Counted from the first letter of the stretch, positions 36,553 through 46,260 are shown. The stretch: DNA of 64,000 nucleotides from Aureimonas sp. AU12 (GCF_001463705.1 NZ_BBWH01000031.1:1-64000), one strand, 5' to 3'. Translations and numbers: made by a program. Notes: generated from the sequence alone by a model not told the origin.

Positions 36553-36984
36553 TCAATCCTCGACTGCGATCTCGATCTTTTTCACCACGCGCTCGGGCTC
36601 GGGCTTGGCGAGATCGACCATCAGAAGGCCGTTCTTGAGCTGAGCCCCGAGGATCCGCATGCCGTCGGCAAACAGAAAGCTCTTCTGGAACTGGCGCGAT
36701 GCGATGCCGCGATGGAGAAACTCCCGGTCGCCGCGGTCGGTCTGCGAGCCGCGGATGGTGAGCTGGTTCTCCTCGGTCGTGATCTCGAGGTCCTCGGGTC
36801 GAAACCCGGCGACCGCGAGCGTGATGCGGATGGCGGTTCCCCTCACCCCGGCGGTTTCCGCCGCGATGCGCTCGATATTGTAGGGGGGGTAGCCGTCGGC
36901 GCCCTTCCCCAGGCGTTCGAGCGTCTTCTCCACCCCGTCGAACCCGAGGAGCAGGGGGTTGGAAAATGGCGCAATCCGGTTCAT
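36553..36984 (-). CDS. ibpA: Hsp20/alpha-crystallin family small heat-shock protein
   Basis: The 143-residue chaperone holds unfolding proteins for later refolding. The start is MNRIAPFSNPLLLGFDGVEK and the alpha-crystallin domain spans about residues 33-130, including YPPYNIERI, ITLAVAGFRPEDLEITTEEN and the conserved GL in LKNGLLMVDL. The type is class A IbpA-like. Its Shine-Dalgarno is buried in a hairpin of ROSE type, and a heat-shock-like promoter lies upstream, so two layers of heat control are likely. Confidence 0.93.
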   Translation of the reverse strand: MNRIAPFSNPLLLGFDGVEKTLERLGKGADGYPPYNIERIAAETAGVRGTAIRITLAVAGFRPEDLEITTEENQLTIRGSQTDRGDREFLHRGIASRQFQKSFLFADGMRILGAQLKNGLLMVDLAKPEPERVVKKIEIAVED

Positions 36985-37014
36985 CGCACGGCAAGTCCTT
37001 GTTTCAAGCGACTT
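36985..37014 (-). promoter_or_regulatory. ROSE-type RNA thermometer hairpin upstream of hsp20
   Basis: In the minus-strand leader AAGTC-G-CTTG pairs with CAAG-GACTT around an AAA loop (36993-37014). The Shine-Dalgarno AAGGA (36996-37000) lies in the 3' arm, and its AGGA core pairs with UCGCU, leaving a single G unpaired (complement of 37009). This is exactly the U(U/C)GCU:AGGA arrangement with bulged G that defines ROSE thermometers of rhizobial small heat-shock genes. The start codon is 11 bases downstream of the Shine-Dalgarno. Melting at high temperature would free the ribosome site. Confidence 0.75.
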
Positions 37015-37062
37015 ATCGAATGCAGGCCCAAGACATCGGCACCCGCTCTCGACTGACCTTCG

Positions 37063-37090
37063 ATATGGCGTCGGATCGCCTCGGGTTCAA
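37063..37090 (-). promoter_or_regulatory. heat-shock (RpoH-like) promoter for hsp20
   Basis: On the minus strand TTGAAC (37085-37090) and CCATAT (37063-37068) are separated by 16 bases. They resemble the alphaproteobacterial RpoH -35 CTTGAA and -10 CCATAT-type boxes. The expected start would be near 37056, giving a leader of about 70 bases that includes the ROSE hairpin. Confidence 0.5.
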
Positions 37091-37169
37091 TGCGGGGCGA
37101 TCCCACTCGACCATGAAGAACCCGAAAGCTTGACGGAGGGCTAACGGCCTGCGCCGCACCCGCAAAGGC

Positions 37170-37658
37170 TCAGGACGAGACCGGCCCTGGTGCGAAACGC
37201 ATCGCCACGCCGTTGATGCAATGGCGCTTGCCGGTGGGCTGGGGGCCATCGTCGAAGACGTGGCCGAGATGGCCGCCGCAGGTCGCGCAGTGGACCTCGG
37301 TGCGGGCGTAGACGAGGACATGGTCGGTCTTGGTGGCGACGCCCCCGTCCACCGCCTGCCAGAAGCTCGGCCAGCCCGTGCCGGAATCGAACTTGGTGGC
37401 GGAGGAGTAGACCGGCGTGTCGCAGCCGGCGCAGTGGAAGAGGCCGGAGCCCTCGATATGGTTGAGCGGGCTGGAGAAGGGGCGCTCCGTCGCCTCCTGG
37501 CGCAGCACCGCGTAGGCGTCGGGGTCGAGCTTGGCCTTCCACGCGGCGTCGCTCATCGACACCGGGAAGGTCTCGGCGACCGCGGTGCCGCGCGTGGACC
37601 AGAAGCCGAGGCCCGCGACCGCTGCGGCGCCCCCCACGAGAAACTGACGTCGACGCAT
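37170..37658 (-). CDS. msrB: peptide-methionine (R)-S-oxide reductase MsrB with Tat signal
   Basis: MsrB reduces methionine-R-sulfoxide in proteins. The 162-residue protein has both zinc-binding CxxC pairs (FHCAGC, VHCATCGGHLGHVFDDG) and the catalytic Cys in KRHCINGVAMRF. The N-terminus MRRRQFLVGGAAAVAG is a twin-arginine-type signal followed by a cleavable hydrophobic stretch (AVA before ETFPV), so the enzyme should act in the periplasm. It lies just upstream of the heat-shock genes on the same strand; no MsrA is adjacent. Confidence 0.93.
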   Translation of the reverse strand: MRRRQFLVGGAAAVAGLGFWSTRGTAVAETFPVSMSDAAWKAKLDPDAYAVLRQEATERPFSSPLNHIEGSGLFHCAGCDTPVYSSATKFDSGTGWPSFWQAVDGGVATKTDHVLVYARTEVHCATCGGHLGHVFDDGPQPTGKRHCINGVAMRFAPGPVSS

Positions 37659-37865
37659 GGAAGGTCTCCTGTCGAATGGGTTGAGTCGGACGATGGCACC
37701 CCGCCGGGCATCTGAGGCGTCGGCCTGCCGGCGACCGGAACCGGGCCGCTGTAATCCGCGGTGCCGAAACTGAAAACGGCGTCCCTGTCGCCCAATGTGG
37801 GAGACGGGACGCCGAATGTCATCCGCGGCGCCGGAGAGGCGCCGCGGGCGATCGTCGCAGATGGA

Positions 37866-38429
37866 TCAGGGCATCAGCACGGTGTCGATGACGTGCACCA
37901 CACCGTTGGACTGCATCACGTCGGCCTGCGTCACCGTGGCGACACCGCCCTTGGCGTCGGTCACGGTGAGCTTGTCGCCCTTCATGGCTAGCGTCAGCTC
38001 TTCGCCCTCGACGGTCTTGACCACGTGCTTGCCGCCATCATCCTTGATCATCTTCATCGCGGCTTCCGACGTCGCGGCAGCCGGGACCACGTGATAGGTC
38101 AGGATCTTGGTCAGCATCGCCTTGTTCTCGGGCTTGACCAGCGTGTCGACCGTGCCGGCCGGCAGCTTCTCGAAGGCCGCGTTCGTCGGCGCGAAGACCG
38201 TGAACGGACCCTTGCCGCCCAGCGTCTCGACGAGGCCGGCGGCCTTCACCGCGGCGACGAGCGTCGTCAGGTTGGACGCGTTCGGGGCGTTCTCGGCGAT
38301 GGTCTTGTTGGCATACATCGGCGCGCCGCCGACTTCGACGGACTTGGCGGTCTGCGCAAAGGCTGCGCCCGAGATCGAGCCGGCGAGGACAGTGGCGATC
38401 GCCGCATGGCGGATGAGAGACTGGATCAT
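37866..38429 (-). CDS. exported fasciclin (FAS1) domain protein
   Basis: The 187-residue protein has a signal peptide (cleavage after AFA in SGAAFAQTAK) and one FAS1 domain. The hallmarks are GPFTVFAPTNAAFEKLPAGT and, near the C-terminus, the segment SNGVVHVIDTVLMP. FAS1 proteins are secreted adhesion-like modules; rhizobial Nex18-type relatives have been linked to symbiosis, but the role here is unknown. The ATG at 38427-38429 fits the signal peptide; the frame extends to 38837 without support. Confidence 0.88.
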   Translation of the reverse strand: MIQSLIRHAAIATVLAGSISGAAFAQTAKSVEVGGAPMYANKTIAENAPNASNLTTLVAAVKAAGLVETLGGKGPFTVFAPTNAAFEKLPAGTVDTLVKPENKAMLTKILTYHVVPAAATSEAAMKMIKDDGGKHVVKTVEGEELTLAMKGDKLTVTDAKGGVATVTQADVMQSNGVVHVIDTVLMP

Positions 38430-38676
38430 GTCGCGTTCCCTTGAAAGGTTCGCCTTCCGTTTCTCGAAAGGTGAACGAGATACGAAGACAGCCACCGAAA
38501 AGGTGCATCGCTCGGGATCACGGATGCGTTTTTTCCGGGCAGTCGGCCTGGATCCGAGGCCGATCGGGTCGGGATGACGTTCTAACCCGTTGAGATCGCG
38601 TGACGTCTGAACCCGTAATGCCACTTCGTCGCAGCCGCAGGACGCCAGCGCAGGCGGCAGGCGGCGGATCGGCGCG

Positions 38677-39120
38677 TCAGTCGTCGACGCGTCCGCGCAT
38701 GCGCTTGGTGTCGGAGCGGCCCTTCTTGGCTTCCAGGCGGCGCTCCACCGAGCCGCGCGTCGGCCGCGTCTTCTTGCGCGGCGGCGGCGGGGGCACCAGT
38801 GCCTGACGCACCAGCGCCACGAGGCGCTCGCGGGCATCCTCGCGGTTGCGCTCCTGCGTGCGATGGCGCGAGGCCTCGAGCAGGATCTCGCCCTCCTTCG
38901 TCGCCCGCGAGCCCGCGAGCTTCAGAAGGCGCGCCTTCACGTCGTCCGACAGCACGATCGAGGCGCCCGCGCGAAACCGCAGCTGGACGGCGGTGGAGAC
39001 CTTGTTGACGTTCTGCCCGCCGGGACCGGCCGAGCGGATGAACGCCTCCTCGATCTCGTCGTCGGGAATGCGCACGCGGGCACTGACGAAGAGCCCCTTC
39101 TCGGACCTGTGCTCATCCAT
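38677..39120 (-). CDS. arfB: alternative ribosome-rescue peptidyl-tRNA hydrolase ArfB
   Basis: ArfB releases peptides from stalled, non-stop ribosomes. The 147-residue protein has the class I release-factor core with RSAGPGGQNVNKVSTAVQLR, which contains the catalytic GGQ, and the basic C-terminal tail (RKKTRPTRGSVERRLEAKKG) that enters the mRNA channel. The ATG at 39118-39120 (MDEHRSEKG) is set by homology; the frame runs to 39342 across the pckA terminator. It lies downstream of pckA on the same strand. Confidence 0.93.
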   Translation of the reverse strand: MDEHRSEKGLFVSARVRIPDDEIEEAFIRSAGPGGQNVNKVSTAVQLRFRAGASIVLSDDVKARLLKLAGSRATKEGEILLEASRHRTQERNREDARERLVALVRQALVPPPPPRKKTRPTRGSVERRLEAKKGRSDTKRMRGRVDD

Positions 39121-39191
39121 GGCTTCCGGCCTTCGCGGAGGATCGCTGCGGGGACGGGGCAGACGCCCGCCTTGCGTCCCCGCACGAGCCA

Positions 39192-39236
39192 CAAAAGAAA
39201 AAGGCCCGCAACCCCGCCGAGGGGATCGCAGGCCTT
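39192..39236 (-). terminator. Rho-independent terminator of pckA
   Basis: On the minus strand an AAGGCC/GGCCTT stem with inner GC and CCCC/GGGG pairs is followed by TTTTTCTTTT. It lies about 50 bases after the pckA stop and before arfB. Confidence 0.85.
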
Positions 39237-39286
39237 GTGCTCCTCCCAGAGCAAGGGTCGGCCCGGCGCGGAGCCGGGCCTGATCG

Positions 39287-40897
<1,611 letters not shown>

Positions 40898-41243
40898 GAC
40901 GTCTCTCCTTCCGGGAGGGCCGAAGCAACGCGGCCGGTGGATCGATGAAATACGATGGAGATCGGCGTCACGCAACTGCCCCATTACGGTAAATCATCAG
41001 TCAAAACAGTCATTTAATCGGTTTAGACTGGCCTGATACCGGTCTAAATCGGTTCAACTCGGTCTTTTGAGGACTTGGCGCACGCAAAATATTTCGCTGC
41101 AGCGCACCGCCGGCCGCGAGGAGCGACATCGCGCGGGCACGGCACCTTTGCGCCGCCCGCGCGTTTGACCCCATCGGAACCTTGCAGGGTGGCGGCGAAC
41201 GCGGGCCCGCAAGGCGACAAACGATCCAGGAAAAGGGCAACCC
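40898..41243. other. divergent intergenic region between pckA and the general stress gene
   Basis: This 346-base stretch has no gene. Its centre (40945-41090) is clearly AT-richer than the surrounding DNA and holds the palindromic operator candidate at 41016-41054, so it probably carries the promoters of pckA and, to the right, of the pyridoxamine-oxidase-like gene. The right part (41100-41240) is GC-rich and shows nothing recognisable. Confidence 0.6.
41016..41054. promoter_or_regulatory. palindromic operator candidate upstream of pckA
   Basis: TTTAGAC (41022-41028) and GTCTAAA (41042-41048) form an inverted repeat with a 13-base spacer. It is flanked by two direct copies of AATCGGTT (41016-41023 and 41047-41054), and a further TCGGTCT follows at about 41059. 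The site lies about 125 bases upstream of the pckA start. ChvI or another pckA regulator could bind it; no match to a known consensus is claimed. Confidence 0.45.
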
Positions 41244-41723
41244 ATGGCCGAACACGCGACCGAGAAGTTCTGGGATATGATAAAGGGTTTCGACACCTGC
41301 ATGGTGACGACCCGCGACGGCGAAACGTTGCGTGCTCGCCCGATGGCGCCCCGCCTCTCGAAGGAGCGCGGCGAGATCCTCTTCATCACCGAGAAGACCT
41401 CCCACAAGGTGGGCGAGGTCGCCGGCGACGATCAGGTGGCCTGCACCTTCACCAAGCATGGCGAGTATGTCGCCCTGTCGGGCACCGCCAGCGTGACGCA
41501 GGATCGCGCCCGCATCGACGAGATCTGGGACGCCGAGATGGAAGCCTGGATGCCGCAGGGCAAGGACGGCCCGAACGTAGCCGTCCTCGTCATCAAGCCT
41601 TCGCAGGCCGAGATCTGGGACGTGAAGACCAACAAGATCACGCAGGCCTACGAATTCGCCAAGGCTTATCTCGGCGACAAGGACCGGCCCGACACCACCG
41701 AGCACGTCAAGGTTCAGCTCTGA
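41244..41723 (+). CDS. pyridoxamine 5'-phosphate oxidase-like general stress protein
   Basis: The 159-residue protein has the split-barrel flavin-binding fold of the general stress protein 26 family. The start is EKFWDMIKGFDTCMVTTRDG, followed by RARPMAPRL and ILFITEKTSHKVGEV. Related proteins bind FMN, FAD or F420; the reaction here is unknown. AGGAAAAGGG precedes the ATG. Its position between pckA and chvI is unusual, since these two are direct divergent neighbours in the rhizobia that I recall. A GGGCGGC/GCCGCCC hairpin (41728-41745) follows the stop. Confidence 0.85.
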   Translation: MAEHATEKFWDMIKGFDTCMVTTRDGETLRARPMAPRLSKERGEILFITEKTSHKVGEVAGDDQVACTFTKHGEYVALSGTASVTQDRARIDEIWDAEMEAWMPQGKDGPNVAVLVIKPSQAEIWDVKTNKITQAYEFAKAYLGDKDRPDTTEHVKVQL

Positions 41724-41761
41724 TCGAGGGCGGCTCCAGCCGCCCCCCTGTCTGCCACCGC

Positions 41762-41802
41762 CCGAACGGGGTCAAAAGGAAAGCGCTTTCGGCCCCGTTC
41801 GG
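41762..41802 (+). repeat. long stem-loop upstream of chvI
   Basis: CCGAACGGGG (41762-41771) pairs perfectly with CCCCGTTCGG (41793-41802), and the loop contains the self-complementary GAAAGCGCTTTC. No U run follows. It may be a terminator of the upstream gene or part of the chvI leader. Several AAATGC direct repeats follow at 41815-41850. Confidence 0.5.
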
Positions 41803-41963
41803 CAAAAACTTTGCAAATGCGTGCGAAATGCCACATTCTCTTGGGAATGCATCATCGCACGAGTCGTGACCACGGCCGGATCGCTCAGCGCGAGACGGTA
41901 GTGGCCCCGTCGTCGGTGGCATCTCGTAGCGGACACGCGCGAGCGAACGTGGAGTGAATGGGC

Positions 41964-42665
41964 ATGCCGACGATTGCGCTGGTGGACGACGACAGGAACA
42001 TTCTGACGTCCGTCTCGATCGCGCTCGAGAACGAGGGATACCGGGTCGAGACCTACACGGACGGCGCTTCCGCGCTCGAAGGACTCTCGGCGCGCCCTCC
42101 GCATTTGGCGATCTTCGACATCAAGATGCCGCGCATGGACGGCATGGAGCTGCTGCGACGGCTGCGTCAGAAGTCCGACCTGCCCGTGATCTTCCTCACC
42201 TCGAAGGACGAGGAGATCGACGAGCTCTTCGGCCTCAAGATGGGCGCCGACGACTATATCCGGAAGCCGTTCTCGCAGCGTCTGCTGGTGGAGCGCGTGC
42301 GCGCCATCCTGCGCCGCGGCGCCCCGCGCGAGGCCGGTGCCAAGAGCGGCCCCTCGCCCGAATCCTCGCTCGAGCGCGGCCAGCTCGTGATGGACCAGGA
42401 GCGCCACACCTGCACTTGGATGGGCCAGCCGGTGACGCTCACCGTCACCGAGTTCCTCATCCTGCATTCGCTGGCGCAGCGGCCGGGGGTGGTGAAGAGC
42501 CGCGACGCGCTGATGGACGCCGCTTATGACGAGCAGGTCTATGTCGACGACCGCACGATCGACAGCCACATCAAGCGGCTGCGCAAGAAGTTCAAAGCGA
42601 TCGACGACGACTTCGACATGATCGAGACCCTCTACGGCGTGGGCTACCGCTTCCGGGAGATCTGA
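41964..42665 (+). CDS. chvI: two-component response regulator ChvI
   Basis: ChvI is the OmpR-type partner of ChvG and, together with ExoR in relatives, governs acid, host and exopolysaccharide responses. The 233-residue protein has a receiver domain starting [20 protein letters not shown] with the phospho-Asp in [13 protein letters not shown] winged-helix DNA-binding domain ends [13 protein letters not shown]. The second ATG at 41964 is preferred because GGAG lies nine bases upstream; the first, at 41958, is only three bases from it. chvG follows after 23 bases. Confidence 0.95.
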   Translation: MPTIALVDDDRNILTSVSIALENEGYRVETYTDGASALEGLSARPPHLAIFDIKMPRMDGMELLRRLRQKSDLPVIFLTSKDEEIDELFGLKMGADDYIRKPFSQRLLVERVRAILRRGAPREAGAKSGPSPESSLERGQLVMDQERHTCTWMGQPVTLTVTEFLILHSLAQRPGVVKSRDALMDAAYDEQVYVDDRTIDSHIKRLRKKFKAIDDDFDMIETLYGVGYRFREI

Positions 42666-42688
42666 CGAGGAGGGAGCCGGGCAGGACC

Positions 42689-44506
42689 TTGCTGACCACC
42701 CCCGATCACGCTGGCGACAAGACGGTCGAGGCTGCGTCCACTGCGCGCAGCCGGGCGATGCGCGTTCGCGCGCGCTGGCGCCGCGTGCCCTTCATCCGGC
42801 GCTCGCTCTTCCGGCTGCGCTGGGTGCTCGGCCATTCCATCTTCTCCTCGCTGACGCGGCGCATCGTCTTTCTCAACCTCGTCGCGCTCATCGTCCTCGT
42901 GTCCGGCATCCTCTATCTCAACCAGTTCCGCGCCGGGCTGATCGACGCGCGCGTCGAAAGCCTGCTGACGCAGGGCGAGATCATCGCCAGCGCCATCGCC
43001 TCCTCGGCCACGGTCGAGACCAACTCGATCACGCTCGATCCCGAGCGGCTCTTGGAAATGCAGGCGGGCGCGACCCTGCAGCCCAATTCCGACAGCTCCG
43101 AAAGCCTCGACTTTCCGATCAATCCCGAACGCGTCGCCCCGCTGCTGCGCCGACTGATCTCGCCGACGCGCACCCGCGCCCGCCTCTACGACCGCGACGC
43201 CAACCTCATCCTCGACTCGCGCCATCTCTATTCGCGCGGCCAGATCCTGCGCTACAGCCTGCCGCCGGTGGAACAGGACGAGGAGGGCGCGCTCGCCTGG
43301 CTGCAGCGGCAGGCAACGAGCCTCTTCGGCCATGGCGGGTTGCCGGTCTACCGCGAGACGCCCGGCGGCTCCGGCGCCACCTATCCGGAGGTGATGAGCG
43401 CGCTGACCGGCGGCCCCGCCACCGTGGTGCGCTCCACCGAGAACGGCGAACTCATCGTCTCCGTCGCGGTGCCGATCCAGCGCTTCCGCGCGGTGCTCGG
43501 CGTGCTCCTCCTGTCGACGCAAGGCGGCGACATCGACAAGATCGTCCAGGCCGAGCGCATGGCGATCGTGCGCACCTTCGCAGTGGCAGCGCTCGTCACC
43601 GTGGTCCTGTCGATGCTGCTCGCCTCCACCATCGCAACGCCCCTGCGGCGTCTGGCGGCCGCGGCGATCCGCGTGCGGCGCGGCGTCAATGCGCGCGAGG
43701 AGATCCCAGATTTCGGCGACCGCGCCGACGAGGTCGGCAACCTCGCCTCCGCCATCCGCGACATGACGAACGCGCTCTACGCGCGCATGGACGCGATCGA
43801 GAGCTTCGCCGCCGATGTCAGCCACGAGTTGAAGAATCCGTTGACCTCGCTGCGCTCGGCCGTCGAGACCCTGCCGCTCGCCCGCAACGAAGCCTCGCGC
43901 GAGCGCCTTCTCGAGATCATCCAGCACGACGTGCGCCGTCTCGACCGATTGATCACCGACATTTCCGACGCCTCGCGCCTCGATGCGGAACTCGCCCGCG
44001 AGGTCGCCGGTCGCGTCGATCTCGCCGGTCTCGTCGGCTCGGTGGTGGACGGGGCGCGCGCGCATCTGAAGCCCGGCCGCGATACCGTCATCGATCTGGC
44101 GATCGCCCCGCCCCCCGCGGGCAAGACCTACAAGGTGTCGGGCCACGACCTGCGCCTCAGCCAGGTCTTCACCAACCTCATCGACAATGCCCGCTCCTTC
44201 GTGCCGGAAGCGGGCGGGCGCATCACGGTGCGCCTCAAGCGCCAGAACCGGCGCGTCGTCGTGACCGTCGAGGACAACGGGCCGGGCATCCAGGCCGAGA
44301 AGATCGACCGCATCTTCGAGCGCTTCTACACCGACCGGCCGGCCGCCGAGGCGTTCGGCCAGAATTCCGGCCTCGGCCTGTCGATCTCGCGCCAGATCGT
44401 CGAGGCTCATGGCGGCGACATCCAGGCCGAGAACATGACGGACCCCGCCGATCCCGCACGTCTCGTCGGCGCCCGCTTCACCGTCTCGCTGCCGGCCGAG
44501 GAATGA
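42689..44506 (+). CDS. chvG: sensor histidine kinase ChvG
   Basis: The 605-residue inner-membrane kinase has helix 1 (FLNLVALIVLVSGILYLNQF, about residues 60-79) and a large periplasmic sensor. Helix 2 (FAVAALVTVVLSMLLASTIA), a HAMP domain and the H-box AADVSHELKNPLTSLRSAVE with the phospho-His follow. The HATPase motifs are NLIDNARSF, VEDNGPGIQ and GLGLSISRQ. The start is uncertain: TTG at 42689 is used here, and an ATG at 42758 would remove 23 residues. The stop overlaps hprK (ATGA), tying the sensor to the PTS genes. Confidence 0.94.
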   Translation: MLTTPDHAGDKTVEAASTARSRAMRVRARWRRVPFIRRSLFRLRWVLGHSIFSSLTRRIVFLNLVALIVLVSGILYLNQFRAGLIDARVESLLTQGEIIASAIASSATVETNSITLDPERLLEMQAGATLQPNSDSSESLDFPINPERVAPLLRRLISPTRTRARLYDRDANLILDSRHLYSRGQILRYSLPPVEQDEEGALAWLQRQATSLFGHGGLPVYRETPGGSGATYPEVMSALTGGPATVVRSTENGELIVSVAVPIQRFRAVLGVLLLSTQGGDIDKIVQAERMAIVRTFAVAALVTVVLSMLLASTIATPLRRLAAAAIRVRRGVNAREEIPDFGDRADEVGNLASAIRDMTNALYARMDAIESFAADVSHELKNPLTSLRSAVETLPLARNEASRERLLEIIQHDVRRLDRLITDISDASRLDAELAREVAGRVDLAGLVGSVVDGARAHLKPGRDTVIDLAIAPPPAGKTYKVSGHDLRLSQVFTNLIDNARSFVPEAGGRITVRLKRQNRRVVVTVEDNGPGIQAEKIDRIFERFYTDRPAAEAFGQNSGLGLSISRQIVEAHGGDIQAENMTDPADPARLVGARFTVSLPAEE

Positions 44507-44982
44507 GCGGCGAGAGCTATATCCACGCCACCGCCGTCATGATCTCGGGATCCGGCCTCCTGATCCGCGGCCTTTCGGGCAGCGGCAAGTCGTCGCTCGC
44601 CCTCTCGCTCCTCCAGCGCGCCACGGCGCTCGGCTGGCCGGCGCACCTCGTTGCCGACGATCAGGTTATGGTGCGTCTCGCAGGCGATGACGGCGTCTCG
44701 CTCCATGCGCCCGAGACGATCGCGGGCCTCATCGAACTGCGCGGCATCGGGCTCCTGCGCCTGCCCTACGCGCCGATGGTCCGGCTTGATCTCGTGATCG
44801 ACCTCGTGGAGCGCGAAACGATCGAGCGGCTGCCCGATCCCACGACAGCCGAGATCCTCGGCCGGTGCGTGCGCCGCGTCACCATGCCGAGCCGCGACCC
44901 CGCCTTCGGCGCCGATCTCGTCCTGACCCTTCTGGCACCGGAGGCCGTCATGGTGCCGACAGGCCCGGAACGGAGGTCTTGA
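44503..44982 (+). CDS. hprK: HPr kinase/phosphorylase, short alphaproteobacterial form
   Basis: HprK phosphorylates HPr on a serine and so switches the PTS. The 159-residue protein lacks the N-terminal domain of the Gram-positive enzyme and keeps only the P-loop kinase domain. Walker A is GLSGSGKSSLAL (about residues 23-34), with VADDQVMV and the RGIGLLRLPYAP segment downstream. It overlaps chvG by four bases. The EIIA-Man and HPr genes follow after a 219-base gap that has no gene. Confidence 0.9.
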   Translation: MSGESYIHATAVMISGSGLLIRGLSGSGKSSLALSLLQRATALGWPAHLVADDQVMVRLAGDDGVSLHAPETIAGLIELRGIGLLRLPYAPMVRLDLVIDLVERETIERLPDPTTAEILGRCVRRVTMPSRDPAFGADLVLTLLAPEAVMVPTGPERRS

Positions 44983-45201
44983 TGCGCTGCGTCAGGACGA
45001 GGCAGTTGCAGCGCACAAATTCGGCACGCGTCCTGCGGGAACCCTCACACCTCTCGAAGGCGTGATCGGTTTGCCAAGCCCAGAAACCCCGCAATCTGGA
45101 ATAATTCTTGGGCGCTGTGTCCCGGCTCGCCTTGCGAGGCCATGGCAGCAGGCGCACAATCCTCTGCCCACGAGAGCGGCGAATCCCGGAGCGGACGACG
45201 A

Positions 45202-45603
45202 ATGATTGGACTGGTGCTGGTAACCCACGGCCAGCTGGCACGCGAGTTCAAGCTCGCAGTCGAGCATGTCGTCGGCCCCCAGGAGGCGTTCGAGACCATC
45301 TGCATCGGGGCCGACGACGACATGGAGCAGCGCCGCCTCGACATCGTCCAGGCCGTGCGCGACGCCGACCGCGGCAAGGGCGTCATCATCCTCACCGACA
45401 TGTTCGGCGGTACCCCCTCGAACCTCGCCATCTCGGTGATGGACGAGGGCGAGATCGACGTTCTCGCCGGCGTCAACCTACCGATGCTGATCAAGCTCGC
45501 CAGCGTGCGCGGCGAACGACCGATGGACGTGGCGCTCGTCCAGGCGCAGGACGCCGGGCGAAAATACATCGCGGTCGCCAGCCGCATCCTTTCCGGCAAG
45601 TAG
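45202..45603 (+). CDS. ptsA: PTS EIIA component, mannose (EIIA-Man) family
   Basis: The 133-residue protein receives phosphate from HPr on the histidine in LVLVTHGQLAREF (His9). Other family segments are TDMFGGTPSNLAIS and VLAGVNLPMLIKLAS. No sugar EIIB/EIIC genes are nearby, so it is a regulatory EIIA as in other alphaproteobacteria. The ATG at 45202 (MIGLVLVTHG) has GGAG about 11 bases upstream; the frame is open from 45142. The symbol follows common alphaproteobacterial usage and varies between genomes. Confidence 0.9.
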   Translation: MIGLVLVTHGQLAREFKLAVEHVVGPQEAFETICIGADDDMEQRRLDIVQAVRDADRGKGVIILTDMFGGTPSNLAISVMDEGEIDVLAGVNLPMLIKLASVRGERPMDVALVQAQDAGRKYIAVASRILSGK

Positions 45604-45669
45604 CGGATCCCCGATCATGACGGCGCGGCGCCCCCGGACACGACAGAAACCCTTCAGCGGATCGCCAGC

Positions 45670-45996
45670 ATGAGCCGAGCCACCGCCCACCAGTTCGAGG
45701 TCGAACGCGCCGTGACCCAAGCGACCTCCGCGAGCCGGACGCTGACGATCGTCAACCGCAAGGGCCTGCATGCCCGCGCCTCCGCCAAGTTCGTGCAGGT
45801 CGTCGAGACCTTCGCCGCCGAGATCACCATCTCGCGCGACGGCATGACCGTCGGCGGCCAGTCGATCATGGGCCTGATGATGCTCGCTGCCGGCCAGGGC
45901 ACCACGATCGACGTGATGGCCGAAGGCTCTGATGCGGTCGAAGCGGTGGATGCGATCGCGGTGCTGGTCGCCGACCGGTTCGGCGAGGACTGCTGA
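45670..45996 (+). CDS. ptsH: phosphocarrier protein HPr
   Basis: HPr passes phosphate from EI-Ntr to the EIIA proteins. The active His is in RKGLHARASAKF (about residue 34) and the regulatory Ser for HprK in GGQSIMGLMMLAA (about residue 65). At 108 residues it is about 20 longer than usual at the N-terminus. The ATG at 45670 has a poor Shine-Dalgarno, and a GTG at 45712 would give the usual length, so the start is open. It ends the chvI-chvG-hprK-EIIA-HPr series. Confidence 0.92.
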   Translation: MSRATAHQFEVERAVTQATSASRTLTIVNRKGLHARASAKFVQVVETFAAEITISRDGMTVGGQSIMGLMMLAAGQGTTIDVMAEGSDAVEAVDAIAVLVADRFGEDC

Positions 45997-46139
45997 GGCG
46001 GGCTTGCGAGTTGCGCTTGGGTGAGCCGATCAGCCGACGTTGGCGGCCTTGAGCGCGAATTCGCAGGGCGAACTCACCGGGAATCGGGCGCTTGCGGGTG
46101 GGAGGCGAATGCGCGCGGCGAATTCCCCGATATAACCGC

Positions 46140-46155
46140 ATAAGGATTTCCTTAT
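46140..46155. promoter_or_regulatory. palindromic operator upstream of ahcY (SahR/SamR-like)
   Basis: ATAAGGA-TT-TCCTTAT is a perfect palindrome about 105 bases upstream of the ahcY start, in the AT-richest part of the 264-base gap after HPr. Its shape resembles operators of ArsR-type, S-adenosylhomocysteine-responsive regulators (SahR/SamR) that control ahcY and met genes in proteobacteria. The identification is from memory of the motif type, not a database match. Confidence 0.5.
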
Positions 46156-46260
46156 ATCATTTTTGGCGTTCTCCTGTTAGGTCTGCCGCAGCATTTCGGC
46201 CGCGGACCAGGCGACGCTCGCAGGCGCGCCTCTCCCGGCCCACGAGCAGGAGAGCGCAGC

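Noticed and set aside
37014-37065. TATCGAA/TTCGATA closing stem as a certain part of the ROSE element
   Set aside because: The distal arm overlaps the putative -10 box, so it would probably not be transcribed. It is mentioned only as a conditional possibility.
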